A stretch of DNA of 54,857 nucleotides from an uncultured Pseudomonadales bacterium (GCA_905478195.1 CAJQHM010000092.1:1-54857); one strand, 5' to 3'. Positions 1 to 7,731 are shown, counted from the stretch's first letter. Numbers and translations are program-made. Notes: a model not told the origin generated them from the sequence alone.

Positions 1-114
1 CGCCGCCTGAAGGGCACAAGCCTCAAAGCTGTATATCAGCTCTTGGGAGGTCGAGTAGATCCTGCGCTTGCTGCTCGATCAAGCTTTTCTTTGGACGACC
101 GCCAACGTCTTTAA
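1..114 (+). CDS. possible 3' end of a gene cut by the window edge
   Basis: Frame 1 is open from the first base to a TAA at 112-114 and would encode about 37 residues, including LLGGRVDPALAARSS. It looks protein-like but I do not recognise a family. The minus strand also has a plausible small frame here (23-142), so at most one of the two is likely real. Sequence upstream of the window would decide. Confidence 0.22.
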   Translation, partial: RRLKGTSLKAVYQLLGGRVDPALAARSSFSLDDRQRL

Positions 115-142
115 GCAACTCCATCGCTAGACTTCCTTTCAT
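23..142 (-). CDS. small hypothetical ORF (39 aa)
   Basis: A 39-codon frame begins at ATG 142, with a second in-frame ATG at 124 that has a GGAAG Shine-Dalgarno-like sequence 8 bases before it. It ends at TGA 23-25. The peptide contains a basic GGRPKK patch followed by a helix-like acidic/glutamine stretch. It starts 13 bases after the stop of the 57-codon frame at 156-329, as in an operon. I do not recognise a family. It overlaps an open plus-strand frame, so it may be spurious or the remnant of a larger gene. Confidence 0.28.
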   Translation of the reverse strand: MKGSLAMELLKDVGGRPKKSLIEQQAQDLLDLPRADIQL

Positions 143-155
143 CAAACTCTCATTC

Positions 156-329
156 TTAATTTTTTAGTTTTTTAGCATTTTTTTTTGGTTTTATATCGTT
201 AATATTGCCCTGTGTTTCTCCTCTATCCAGAACTTGCTTATAGCAATCTGCTACAGGATAACCTTGTAGTAACAGACTCATTACTTCTTCATTGTTTTCA
301 CTCTCTGCATGCCTAATGCTTATTGGCAT
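156..329 (-). CDS. small hypothetical protein (57 aa) with lysine-rich tail
   Basis: A clean 57-codon frame runs from ATG 329 to TAA 156. The N-terminal half looks like a folded segment (NNEEVMSLLLQGYPVADCY) and the last 15 residues are very lysine rich, as in small nucleic-acid-binding proteins. Its ribosome-binding site is weak (AGG only 4 bases before ATG). The frame stays open another 13 codons upstream without an ATG, so it may be a truncated gene. The surrounding DNA is more AT rich than the rest of the window. No family recognised; function unknown. Confidence 0.35.
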   Translation of the reverse strand: MPISIRHAESENNEEVMSLLLQGYPVADCYKQVLDRGETQGNINDIKPKKNAKKLKN

Positions 330-577
330 TGGCCTAAAACTATTTTTTAACTGAAGGCACCTATTTATTCAATTAATTATTGCCGAAAGGAAAGGCTATG
401 CACTACAGCGGTTCTCGCTAGGTGACGAACAGACTATCGAAGAGGTAGAAGACTCCTTAGAGGGATCCCTGACTGTCTTGGCGTAATAAAACTGGACAGG
501 CATAGCTTTTATGAACTAGAACTCTTAGTCTCTACTTACAAGTGGGATATGAAAACATCTACAAGGAGAAACAGACA
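330..577. other. AT-rich non-coding stretch with a possible gene remnant
   Basis: No convincing gene. On the plus strand a frame without any start codon is open from about 350 to a TAA near 486. It contains the protein-like string LGDEQTIEEVEDSLEGSLT, which could be the tail of a decayed gene or chance. The 3' part must hold the promoter of the DUF1080 gene that starts at 578. I could not pick a convincing -35/-10 pair. Confidence 0.3.
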
Positions 578-1186
578 ATGCGATCAGTTCACAAAATATC
601 GAAATACCTAAGCCTTTCCTTTTTCGCCCTTTCTGCCATGTTGGCAACGTCATTTTTGCAAGCAGCGGACAATGACTGGGTCACGCTTATCGATGGTACC
701 GAGGGAATGGAAAATTTCAATATTGTCGGCGATGCAAACTGGACCGCTAAAGACAATGCTATTCAGGCAACTGAAGGCAGCGGTGCTTCCTGGTTGGTAA
801 GCAAGGAGAACTATAGCAATTTCTCGCTACGCGTCGAGTTCTGGGCCAGCGAAGATGCAAACAGCGGTATTTATATGCGCTGCGCAGACGCCAATCGAAT
901 CACCGATCGCACCTGCTACGAGGCGAATGTATTCGATCAGCGCCCCGATCCCTCCTTTGGCACCGGCGCAATAGTGCACATCGCTCCGATTGATGAGCCG
1001 AGACCCCTGGTTGGGGGGAAATGGAATGTTTTCGTTATCACCTTAGACGGCGACCATCTGGTGGTAGAACTGAATAACAAGAAAACGGTAGATGTCCGTG
1101 ATGATCTTCTTGCCAGCGGGCCGATCGGCTTGCAATGGGGGCGTGGCGCACTACGCTTCCGCAAGGTAGTCATAAAAGAGCTATAG
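578..1186 (+). CDS. exported DUF1080 protein (3-keto-disaccharide hydrolase type)
   Basis: A 202-residue protein. The first about 29 residues are a Sec signal ending ...SFLQA, followed by a single DUF1080 beta-sandwich domain (concanavalin-like fold). Typical features are the early WVTLIDGTEGM block, the central ANSGIYMRC strand, and a C-terminal beta strand with VELNNKKTVDV. Family members hydrolyse or eliminate 3-keto-glycosides in the periplasm. The start at 578 is preferred over an in-frame GTG at 542 because AAGGAG lies 9 bases before it and the signal peptide follows directly. It stands alone and is followed by a strong terminator. A larger DUF1080 gene lies at 42654-43454 in a sugar-oxidation context, but this copy has no catabolic neighbours. 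Its substrate cannot be read from the sequence. Confidence 0.85.
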   Translation: MRSVHKISKYLSLSFFALSAMLATSFLQAADNDWVTLIDGTEGMENFNIVGDANWTAKDNAIQATEGSGASWLVSKENYSNFSLRVEFWASEDANSGIYMRCADANRITDRTCYEANVFDQRPDPSFGTGAIVHIAPIDEPRPLVGGKWNVFVITLDGDHLVVELNNKKTVDVRDDLLASGPIGLQWGRGALRFRKVVIKEL

Positions 1187-1203
1187 AACTAAAACGCAAA
1201 ATC

Positions 1204-1246
1204 AAAAAGAGGCGGTGAGAAGTTAATCCTCACCGCCTCTTTTTTG
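1204..1246. terminator. bidirectional rho-independent terminator
   Basis: AAAAAGAGGCGGTGAG and CTCACCGCCTCTTTTTT form a long GC-rich stem with an A-run on one side and a T-run on the other. It sits between the convergent DUF1080 gene (ends 1186) and the SRPBCC gene (ends 1299) and should stop transcription from both. Confidence 0.93.
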
Positions 1247-1298
1247 CTACTAGGCAATAAGCGAAGGCTATAGGCGTATTGCAATTTCCAACTGGCTA

Positions 1299-1787
1299 CT
1301 ACTCGGCCATTTCCTTCATAGCAGCGAGAGCACCTTCGAACATGCTGCGTCTTCTCGCGACATCCGCATCTTTTTCGGCTTGAGTCTCATAATTTGAAAC
1401 ATCCAGCATCAAGGTGTAAAGCAACTTAGTGCTGTTCGCACCCGAAGGTCGCGCTTCAAGAAAGCCATGGTATTGATTGTAGAACCCTTCTTCCGGTACT
1501 GGCTGGGTATAACCGTAAGACAACTCAGTCTCTGCGACGAGAATCTCGATGACCCTGCCACCCAATAAGGAGCGCACCGTGCCTAGAGCGCCGTCGCCCG
1601 AAGTAATCTCGCAGGGTAGATTAAGCCATTCGCTGATATCGCAATAACCACCAACCTTGGACCACACCTCGGCGGCAGGCTTGTTAACGTCGATCTCCAT
1701 CTCGATAGCGACATATTCGGGCTGCGCCTGGGCCGCAGTGGCAATAAAGCCGATTGCTGCGAATAATGACAAAATAGTACGTTTCAT
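1299..1787 (-). CDS. exported SRPBCC/polyketide-cyclase-like protein
   Basis: A 162-residue protein. Residues 1-21 are a Sec signal ending AAQAQ. The rest looks like a START-like SRPBCC helix-grip fold: an opening strand (VAIEMEIDVNKPAAEVWSKV), a middle stretch of beta strands, and a C-terminal amphipathic helix (MFEGALAAMKEMAE). Such proteins bind small hydrophobic ligands or act on aromatic polyketides. The exported form is usually uncharacterised. Two cysteines (ISEWLNLPCE and the nearby GGYCD) could form a disulfide in the periplasm. No operon partner is evident, since the next minus-strand gene upstream starts about 740 bases away. Fold assignment is fairly safe; function is unknown. Confidence 0.75.
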   Translation of the reverse strand: MKRTILSLFAAIGFIATAAQAQPEYVAIEMEIDVNKPAAEVWSKVGGYCDISEWLNLPCEITSGDGALGTVRSLLGGRVIEILVAETELSYGYTQPVPEEGFYNQYHGFLEARPSGANSTKLLYTLMLDVSNYETQAEKDADVARRRSMFEGALAAMKEMAE

Positions 1788-1874
1788 GAGTGTTTCCTTT
1801 TCTTTGATTAATTTCGGTTTGTTAGTAGGGAATTGCTAGTTCAGAGGTAAAAAGTCGACAGTCAGCATAAGCAA

Positions 1875-2525
1875 TTATTCTGCTTCCGTCATATACATTC
1901 GCTTATTCACAGTATCCAGCGTAATAATAAAGTCTTCAAGCAGCGCCTCTCCAATCGTACCCACAGTTAAGAACTCTGACTCCGGATTGGAGGTCGTAAG
2001 CATCTCTCCTCTGCCTGCGTAATGATCATAGGGTACTTCCAGGTGGGGAATATTTGTCTCTACACTGCGCAGCTTCAGTGCGCCTAGCTCTATAGATACA
2101 TATTCGATGAAGAAATCCGACGCCTCAAGCAAAGAATTATCACCGAGAAACTCTGCATCGGTGAGGCCTAAAGATTCACTGGTCACCCTGTCTAGCAGCA
2201 TAAACTCTCTGTAGCCACTGTCGACTCTTAGCCATGTATCCAAGCCCTCCACATTCGCCGCAATGGCGAGCTCGGACAGTTCAGAGTTGACATGAAAGGC
2301 GGTGCTTGTCTGCGCCTTGAGGTCGACAGAGCTGCGCTCTAGCGTGCAGACTTCCTCACTATCGATATCGATCTGCAATAATTCATTCTCTCCAATTTCC
2401 CGCTGTAATGCCACGAGCATGTCGCCCTCAGCATCAAAAAGACTGCTACAGCTAATTTCAGCACTGTAGACAGTTTGGCCAAGACTAAGTCCACAGCTTA
2501 TTAGAACAAGGAATAATTTTTTCAT
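1875..2525 (-). CDS. exported retropepsin-like aspartic protease homologue
   Basis: A 216-residue protein from the chosen ATG at 2525, where a Sec signal (MKKLFLVLISCGLSLG) begins; an upstream in-frame start would add 15 residues that spoil the signal. The motif LRVDSGYREFMLL matches the hydrophobic-hydrophobic-D-[ST]-G active-site loop of single-lobe, retroviral-type aspartyl proteases. The C-terminal strand pair IGEALLEDFIITLDTVNKRMYM corresponds to the usual G-x-x-[LF]-L-x-x-F-x-[VI]-x-[IL]-D block of bacterial members. The active loop has DSG rather than the commoner DTG. Four Cys in the mature protein suit a periplasmic location. Substrate unknown. Activity would require a homodimer. Confidence 0.6.
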   Translation of the reverse strand: MKKLFLVLISCGLSLGQTVYSAEISCSSLFDAEGDMLVALQREIGENELLQIDIDSEEVCTLERSSVDLKAQTSTAFHVNSELSELAIAANVEGLDTWLRVDSGYREFMLLDRVTSESLGLTDAEFLGDNSLLEASDFFIEYVSIELGALKLRSVETNIPHLEVPYDHYAGRGEMLTTSNPESEFLTVGTIGEALLEDFIITLDTVNKRMYMTEAE

Positions 2526-2968
2526 ATGCAGTACTAGGCAGATCCGGTATTTAAGAAGACTCAGAGGCAAGATTACAACAGAATTTCATCTGGCAATAGT
2601 CACACAAAGAATAAGGGAAATAGCTCCTGCTAAACCCGAGCTGCTCTAGCTTGGTGCGCAGGCACTCGATTGTGCACAAAACTTCCTCGCTGCAGCTCTT
2701 ACTCCAGCTCGTTCCCAGTCACTTCTAGGAGATATAAAATTTCCCTACCATAGGATGACGGGCTTGTTTTAGTGGCTTGCACAGTTCCCAGGCGTGGTCT
2801 TCCATGGCTCATGTCACGACTGTCATACCTTTTTCAACTAATAATTGTATTGGCACAAGGATTGCAAAAAACGAATCAGTTGCCAATGGAATCACGACTT
2901 CGATTGATCTCCACGGACTGTCAATCTCTCGAATCCATTCACGGAAGCCCATTAAGGATTTATACCCA
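2526..2968. promoter_or_regulatory. divergent intergenic region with a TTGTGCACAA palindrome
   Basis: A 443-base region between the divergent protease-like gene and the LysR gene. A perfect 10-bp palindrome, TTGTGCACAA, is at 2670-2679 and could be an operator for the LysR protein; LysR sites are usually imperfect dyads with T-N11-A. The open frame continues upstream of the LysR start into this region, but the SD site and domain start argue that it is untranslated. Confidence 0.35.
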
Positions 2969-3847
2969 ATGCAAACCCATCACCGAGGACTGCGTACATT
3001 TTGTAGCGCGGCCCAGCACCTTAGTTTCAAAAAAGCAGCCAATGAGTTATCACTAACTCCCAGCGCCGTGAGCCATCAGATCAGCGACCTGGAAGAGGAG
3101 CTTGGCACAAAGCTGTTCAAGCGCATGACTCGGCGCATAAGCCTAACCCACGATGGATCGGTTCTGTATGGTGAAATCAACCACTATCTAAGGGCGATCG
3201 ATGAGGCCACTAATAAAATTCGCAAGCAAGCGACGCGTCACCCTCTGCTGGTTCAGATGCCCGAGTTCTTCGCAAGCGAACTACTCATGCCACGCATGAG
3301 CCGATTTTCCGATGCCCACCCAAGTATTGATCTACAGATAGAAGGCCTGGGAATTACGGATGATCATAATCCAGCCGCTGATATCAATATTGTCCTCTCG
3401 CGCAAGACACCGAAGGCGATAAAGGTCGCAAAGCTATTTCCTATACGCTATGTACCTGCCTGCAGTCTGGCACAGAAGGAAAAATGGGAGCACGAAGGCA
3501 TTAAAGAGTTAGCTGCTATCAGGAGAGCGACAATTCTATTACACAAGGCTAGACCCGATGCCTGGAATCAGTGGGCAGAAAATGCTGGGATCGCGGATCT
3601 GCGGCTCAAGAAAATAATCTACGTCGACAGTATGTTCGCCCTATCCAGGGCCGCAGAACAGAGCGTGGGCATTGCGTTGATGCCGCTCCCGGTTAGCCAG
3701 GATTGGTTCGACTCAGGATCACTGGTTGCCTTGCATGATTCGCATCTTGTAACCGAGGACTATTATTGGTTAGTGCTCAACGGTAACAGCAATAAAAGAG
3801 TAGCACTGACTTTCTGGCATTGGCTAATCGACACATTCAATCAGTAG
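2969..3847 (+). CDS. LysR-family transcriptional regulator (GcvA-like)
   Basis: A 292-residue regulator. The N-terminal winged helix-turn-helix (about residues 5-63) includes SFKKAANELSLTPSAVSHQI and LGTKLFKRMTRRISLT, close to the GcvA/AmpR branch. The remainder is a periplasmic-binding-protein-like effector domain with no unusual insertions. The start at 2969 is chosen over a start 64 codons upstream because AAGGA lies 10 bases before it and the LysR domain begins immediately. It is transcribed away from the aspartic-protease-like gene (1875-2525), the most likely regulated neighbour apart from itself. Effector not predictable. Confidence 0.88.
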   Translation: MQTHHRGLRTFCSAAQHLSFKKAANELSLTPSAVSHQISDLEEELGTKLFKRMTRRISLTHDGSVLYGEINHYLRAIDEATNKIRKQATRHPLLVQMPEFFASELLMPRMSRFSDAHPSIDLQIEGLGITDDHNPAADINIVLSRKTPKAIKVAKLFPIRYVPACSLAQKEKWEHEGIKELAAIRRATILLHKARPDAWNQWAENAGIADLRLKKIIYVDSMFALSRAAEQSVGIALMPLPVSQDWFDSGSLVALHDSHLVTEDYYWLVLNGNSNKRVALTFWHWLIDTFNQ

Positions 3848-4143
3848 ATGAAGGTTGAGAATTGAAAGTTTGAGAAAGATGAGCGAGGAAAGATGGTTTG
3901 GATCAGATAGGTGAGAAATATTCACGCGTTACATTAGGAAGCATACTTTGTCAGCGCAGGCAGCGATCCTTACTATAGACACAAATCGAGAAACAGGCGG
4001 CACACAAAACTAACTGCATTTACTCCTAAAGAGTTGCGTTAGTAATGTCAGCAAAAATACCTAAGCACAAATAAATTTCAGCCAGTGTGTTTTTCGATTC
4101 TAAAACCTAACTAACCATTAAATGATTTTACAAAGGAACAACC

Positions 4144-4632
4144 ATGAAATCTTTCAAACATTCAAGACTCACACTTGCTGCCATCACTCTTGCATCTTCG
4201 TTAGCTACTACTAGCGCATTTGCTGACTATCACTTAACTGCGTTCAGCGAGACGCTAGGTTTCAAGGCACTTATGGCTGAAGACATCACTGCGGCAGAAG
4301 CAACCTTTGCATCGCGCAGCGTCAAGAACATGGACTATTTTGAAGCTAACAATCTCTGTGTCGCTCAAATTATGCTGGAGGAATTCGATTCTGCTATCGC
4401 CAGCTGTAGCAGCGCTCTTGATAAGGCGGAATATTCTTCAGAGCTTTCTATCGAAAAAGAGAAGATCGCGCTAGCGGCGATCTACTCCAACCTGGCAGTG
4501 GCGAAGGCCATGATCGGTGATACTGCTGGCGCGAATGTCGATCTCGAGATGGCGCTAACGCTAAACAAGAGAGACGACAACGCCAATATTAACTATGACC
4601 TGATTAGCACCAACCTTCTAGCGGGAAACTAG
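4144..4632 (+). CDS. exported TPR-like protein
   Basis: A 162-residue protein with AAAGGA 8 bases before the ATG. It has a Sec signal (residues 1-27, ending TSAFA) and then three to four helical pairs of tetratricopeptide type: FKALMAEDITAAEATF, NNLCVAQIMLEEFDSAIASC, and AIYSNLAVAKAMIGDTAGAN followed by LEMALTLN. Spacing of Ala/Gly/Leu fits the 34-residue repeat. Two Cys in adjacent helices (NNLCVAQ and IASCSS) may pair in the periplasm. TPR proteins are scaffolds, and no partner is indicated. It is followed by a terminator and so is probably monocistronic. Confidence 0.75.
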   Translation: MKSFKHSRLTLAAITLASSLATTSAFADYHLTAFSETLGFKALMAEDITAAEATFASRSVKNMDYFEANNLCVAQIMLEEFDSAIASCSSALDKAEYSSELSIEKEKIALAAIYSNLAVAKAMIGDTAGANVDLEMALTLNKRDDNANINYDLISTNLLAGN

Positions 4633-4730
4633 GCGGTAAGCGCTAATCTAGCAAACAACCGACTCTCCTTGGCTGAACCACTAAGACTGTAAAATAGTTC
4701 TAGTGAATTCAGCCTTTTTTTAATGCTAAA

Positions 4731-4767
4731 AAAAATGGTATCAATTGCATGCATTGATACCATTTTT
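4731..4767. terminator. bidirectional rho-independent terminator
   Basis: AAAAATGGTATCAAT (4731-4745) pairs perfectly with ATTGATACCATTTTT (4753-4767) around a 7-base loop, with A and T runs on either side. It serves the TPR gene (plus) and the small membrane-peptide gene (minus). Confidence 0.9.
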
Positions 4768-4787
4768 ATAGTTCGTTGCTTGTATTG

Positions 4788-4916
4788 TTAACGCGCCGCT
4801 CGGCCTAGATAGACCTGAAAGGTTCTCTCCACGTAGTCATCCACACCTGGTACAAAAAGTACGGCAAGGATGGTAGCAACGACCGCTACAGCAGTAAAAA
4901 TATAGAAGTTTTTCAT
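4788..4916 (-). CDS. small single-pass membrane protein (42 aa)
   Basis: Reading the minus strand from ATG 4916 to TAA 4788 gives a 42-residue peptide. It has one obvious transmembrane helix (residues 4-22, IFTAVAVVATILAVLFV) and a short polar tail containing PGVDDYVERTFQVYLGRAAR. An AAGGG purine run lies 8 bases before the start. The gene is flanked by the terminator at 4731-4767 and by the 172-residue exported protein that starts at 5464, whose stop is 29 bases upstream, so the two probably share a transcript. Small proteins of this shape often modulate a membrane enzyme. No family is recognised. Confidence 0.6.
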   Translation of the reverse strand: MKNFYIFTAVAVVATILAVLFVPGVDDYVERTFQVYLGRAAR

Positions 4917-4945
4917 GATTCAAACCCTTTAATTAAGGAGCGACA

Positions 4946-5464
4946 CTAGCTACGCGGTGCAGCCTCGAACACCCACACATCTCCTGCTTCGACTGCTGCA
5001 CGAGTGGTCGCCGATGGATACTTGGCAGTTATTGCAGCGGTCAATCCATCGAGCACATCACCAGTGCGAAGGCGTTTGAGCTGGCGCTCGTAACGGATAC
5101 CATTGATGCGAATTACGGCGCGCCCATCGCGTTCGGCTTGAATAGGCCACTGCTTCCAAAGACGACCAATTGGGTTTCCCATATAACCTGACCAGACATA
5201 TATCTTGTTCTCGTATTCGGCGATCCAGATTCGTCGCGACTGGGCGGGATCTAACAGCTGCATTTCTATCGTTGGAATATCACTAACAAAACTCCAGTCA
5301 GGATCCGGGCCCGAATGCAGCTCACCCGCTACAAGTGGGCCGCCAGAGAAGACGCGATTTGGACCGTCTTCGAATCGCTGCTTCGCGCCAGCGGTAGCAA
5401 TCGCCGCGACAGGAATCAACAACAAGCAGAACACCACAATGATTGTTCTCTTGATTATCTTCAT
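4946..5464 (-). CDS. hypothetical exported protein, possible split-barrel fold
   Basis: A 172-residue protein. The N-terminal hydrophobic segment (residues 7-27) is a signal peptide or a membrane anchor. The mature part has the strand-rich pattern of PNPOx/flavin-reductase-like split barrels. In particular, SRRIWIAEYENKIYVWSGYM is followed by an Arg/Trp-rich loop (GRLWKQWP) and a strand with RAVIRINGIRYER, reminiscent of DUF2255 or deazaflavin-reductase-type proteins that compare an 'environment' strand with a 'residue' strand. No cofactor motif is certain. It is upstream of the 42-residue membrane peptide, probably cotranscribed. Function unknown. Confidence 0.6.
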   Translation of the reverse strand: MKIIKRTIIVVFCLLLIPVAAIATAGAKQRFEDGPNRVFSGGPLVAGELHSGPDPDWSFVSDIPTIEMQLLDPAQSRRIWIAEYENKIYVWSGYMGNPIGRLWKQWPIQAERDGRAVIRINGIRYERQLKRLRTGDVLDGLTAAITAKYPSATTRAAVEAGDVWVFEAAPRS

Positions 5465-5510
5465 AACATCCTCTTTTAGATGAGTAATTGCTTCTCACAG
5501 TTCATATAAG

Positions 5511-5546
5511 AATGGGGCCTGAGTAGTTAACACCCAAGGCCCCATT
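5511..5546 (-). terminator. hairpin, probable terminator of the 341-aa protein gene
   Basis: AATGGGGCCT (5511-5520) pairs perfectly with AGGCCCCATT (5537-5546). It lies 22 bases after the stop of the gene at 5568-6593. The trailing sequence on the minus strand has only a short T-rich run, so termination may be partial. Confidence 0.55.
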
Positions 5547-5567
5547 AATCGAACAGCGAACTAAAAA

Positions 5568-6593
5568 TTACTGTGCTTCGGACTCGGCTAAGGCGTCCTG
5601 CACTCTCGCCCCGCGAAGAATATTTACCATGCCGTAATTTCCCTCATGACATGCATACTCGTAGAGCAAGCCCGCTACCTTCGTCATCGGAATAATGGCG
5701 GTAAATTTGTCAGTAAATGTCGCTGGATCGTCGACGGTGAATTCATAATCTACAGTATAGGGGCCGACACGAGTAAAACGCTCTGTGAGCACCTTATCTG
5801 CAGACGTTCCAGCCTGACCGAAGCTAGAAGACAGACCATTAAAATTGCGCGTCTGCACAACCAGCGTGTCACCCTCCCAATAACCACGAGAGTCTCCCAT
5901 CCACAATCGCACATCATCATTAAGTGAAGCCAATTCGCCTGGCGCGTCCACCAGAGGAACAACGCGGGCATCGTGAATCATCTCGGTCAAGATGACAGCG
6001 GTATCCTTACTCTGAAAAATCTGCACATTATTGTTGTACAGGCTGGGAATAAACGGCGGGCCAGCATTGAAACCTATGAGACAACGCTCTGAAAGGCCGC
6101 GATCTTCGGGGCCATCTGTGCCTATGCCTCCGGCAGAGATACGTACCGGACGCGATTCACCCGTTGTATCGCCTCCGTATACGCCCTGGTTAGCTATCGC
6201 ACCCTCGACCAGCGCCGGAAGCCTGCCATCGCTCGGGTAGACAATATGCGAGGTGCGTACATCGCCACCGATTCCCGCATTCTCAACCCAGAAATCGTTG
6301 TAGGAGCCATCGACCCCCTCGACCGCGATCGCGCCATCATTTGATGCATCTCTGGCAGCCCGTTGCTCTGCAACCGCCCGCACCTCCTCCGGTGTAAGGA
6401 ATTGACGATCACCGTATCGCGATGGTCGCTGCATCGGTGTATTGGACGAGAAATTCCATACTCCCTGTAGGTCGGGCTGACCCCACTCTGTGCGAGGAAC
6501 GACATAGCCATCTGCAGCTAAAGCCACTATAGAGAACATACAGCCTAACGCCAGTACGGCTAGACTTTGACACGCTATTATTGTTTTTTTCAT
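5568..6593 (-). CDS. secreted protein of uncharacterised family, copy 1
   Basis: A 341-residue exported protein (Sec signal to about residue 26, ...IVALA). It has no domain I can name, but it is clearly a homologue of the 341-residue protein at 24318-25343. Shared blocks in order are GQPDLxGVWNFSS near residue 40, a TR-GPEDRGLSERCL block near the middle, YNNxxQIFQ, GDSRGYWEGxTLVVxTRNF, YEFTVDDPxTFTDK, and a C-terminal SCHxGNY/ACHEGNY segment. The conserved single Cys in GLSERCL and the Cys-His of ACHEGNY could be a disulfide or ligand pair. The two copies lie 17.7 kb apart and both run on the minus strand. Such proteins are common near secreted oxidases and hydrolases in marine proteobacteria. 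Role unknown. Confidence 0.8.
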   Translation of the reverse strand: MKKTIIACQSLAVLALGCMFSIVALAADGYVVPRTEWGQPDLQGVWNFSSNTPMQRPSRYGDRQFLTPEEVRAVAEQRAARDASNDGAIAVEGVDGSYNDFWVENAGIGGDVRTSHIVYPSDGRLPALVEGAIANQGVYGGDTTGESRPVRISAGGIGTDGPEDRGLSERCLIGFNAGPPFIPSLYNNNVQIFQSKDTAVILTEMIHDARVVPLVDAPGELASLNDDVRLWMGDSRGYWEGDTLVVQTRNFNGLSSSFGQAGTSADKVLTERFTRVGPYTVDYEFTVDDPATFTDKFTAIIPMTKVAGLLYEYACHEGNYGMVNILRGARVQDALAESEAQ

Positions 6594-6723
6594 GAAAGCT
6601 CCGCGGGTAACTTATTCCCGATAGCTAAAAGGTAGCTCATTCCCCAGAGCAGCACAATTCATAAATAACGACAAAATGTAGCTAGAAGCACTGAAACTAG
6701 GGCTAGTTAGCGGATGAGGGGGC

Positions 6724-7602
6724 CTAGGGGCAGCCTAGCGCCTTCAATAGCTTCGAAGAGGAGCGCGCACTACTCTCTGGAAAGAGGTCCAAACTACTCA
6801 TTAACTCGATCTGGTCGATATCTGCCTGGTATTCGCAGAAACGGTCTGTCTGGGACAGGTCCTGAGGAAAGACAAAGGCAGCGAAGCCGCTTTCTGCGAC
6901 AACTACCTTGAAGTACGCCGCCGGATTCAGATCCGCACTGTTGACCGAAGCGCTCAAGGGTTGATCGATTAAATAGAGAGGCCCGGTGATGACACCAAGA
7001 TCGTTCTCACTAGTCACGATACGATTAAGTGTCTGTTCCAGCTGCAGCCATGGTCCGCGACGCAGCGGCGCGGGCATCGGTACCATATTGCTAAGATTGT
7101 TGAGTTCAGACCAATACGGCGTCTGCGCAAAGCTGGTCATAGGCGCGAGTCTAGCGCGTTTTTCGGGATCGCCGGCCGGCTCATTGAGGCCGCCATAGGG
7201 ATTGTTGCCACTGCTGATTTCCGCAAGCGAGAAGCCCAGTGCCTCGGCTTCCGCGAGCTCTTCGATGCCGGACAAACGAACCAGTTCATCGGGCTGCCAG
7301 AAACGTGGTAGTAAAGAGGCGACACCGATCGCTTCCTTCGTTAATCGATAGGCCACCCAGTCTGCCATTCCTGTATCCCCATTGAGGCCGGCGGCATAGA
7401 GATTGTGGACGACAACATTAGACCGAGTAGCCGCGAGGCCCGAGATATAATCAGGACAGCTTCCCTGGCAGTGGCTAATAGCGATGTTCTGTCCATTTAG
7501 GGACAGCGGCAAAAAAACAGAGAATACCGCGCTCAGCAACAATAACAGGGTAGTTGGCTTGTTCGAGTTATTTGTTCTCATCGATATGGCTACTCGGTTC
7601 AC
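6724..7602 (-). CDS. NUC1-fold (DNA/RNA non-specific endonuclease) protein with degenerate active site
   Basis: A 292-residue exported protein; the start could be GTG 7602 or ATG 7581, and neither has a good SD. After the signal peptide, the middle and C-terminal parts follow the Serratia/NUC1 nuclease pattern: NVVVHNLYA, KRARLAPMTSF, YWSELNNLSNMVPMPAPL, PWLQLEQTL, LGVITGPLY, and PAAYFKVVV. The catalytic DRGH is KRAR (residues 148-151), so the general-base His is Arg. The Mg-binding Asn, found in family members as LNxGxW 30 residues later, is Arg181 in LRRGPW. The 30-residue spacing is kept exactly, so the alignment is firm. Cysteines in SHCQGSC and near both ends suit an extracytoplasmic protein. 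Nuclease activity is improbable; nucleic-acid binding or inhibition is possible. Confidence 0.72.
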   Translation of the reverse strand: MNRVAISMRTNNSNKPTTLLLLLSAVFSVFLPLSLNGQNIAISHCQGSCPDYISGLAATRSNVVVHNLYAAGLNGDTGMADWVAYRLTKEAIGVASLLPRFWQPDELVRLSGIEELAEAEALGFSLAEISSGNNPYGGLNEPAGDPEKRARLAPMTSFAQTPYWSELNNLSNMVPMPAPLRRGPWLQLEQTLNRIVTSENDLGVITGPLYLIDQPLSASVNSADLNPAAYFKVVVAESGFAAFVFPQDLSQTDRFCEYQADIDQIELMSSLDLFPESSARSSSKLLKALGCP

Positions 7603-7731
7603 AGTAAAATTTTTCGGCTAAATTTACCCTTCATTATCAAGAATAACACCCCCAGCACAATAGCCCAAAACCCTTGTACTCACTTATAGCGATGATCTAA
7701 GCTAGCAATCTGCCGAAATCAGGACATCTTA

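Noticed and set aside
937..1173. Minus-strand frame inside the DUF1080 gene
   Set aside because: Lies wholly within a confidently assigned gene on the other strand and has no family signal or ribosome-binding site.
2772..2968. Upstream extension of the LysR frame and overlapping short frames
   Set aside because: The LysR domain begins at 2969 with a good SD. The extra N-terminal residues look like untranslated DNA.
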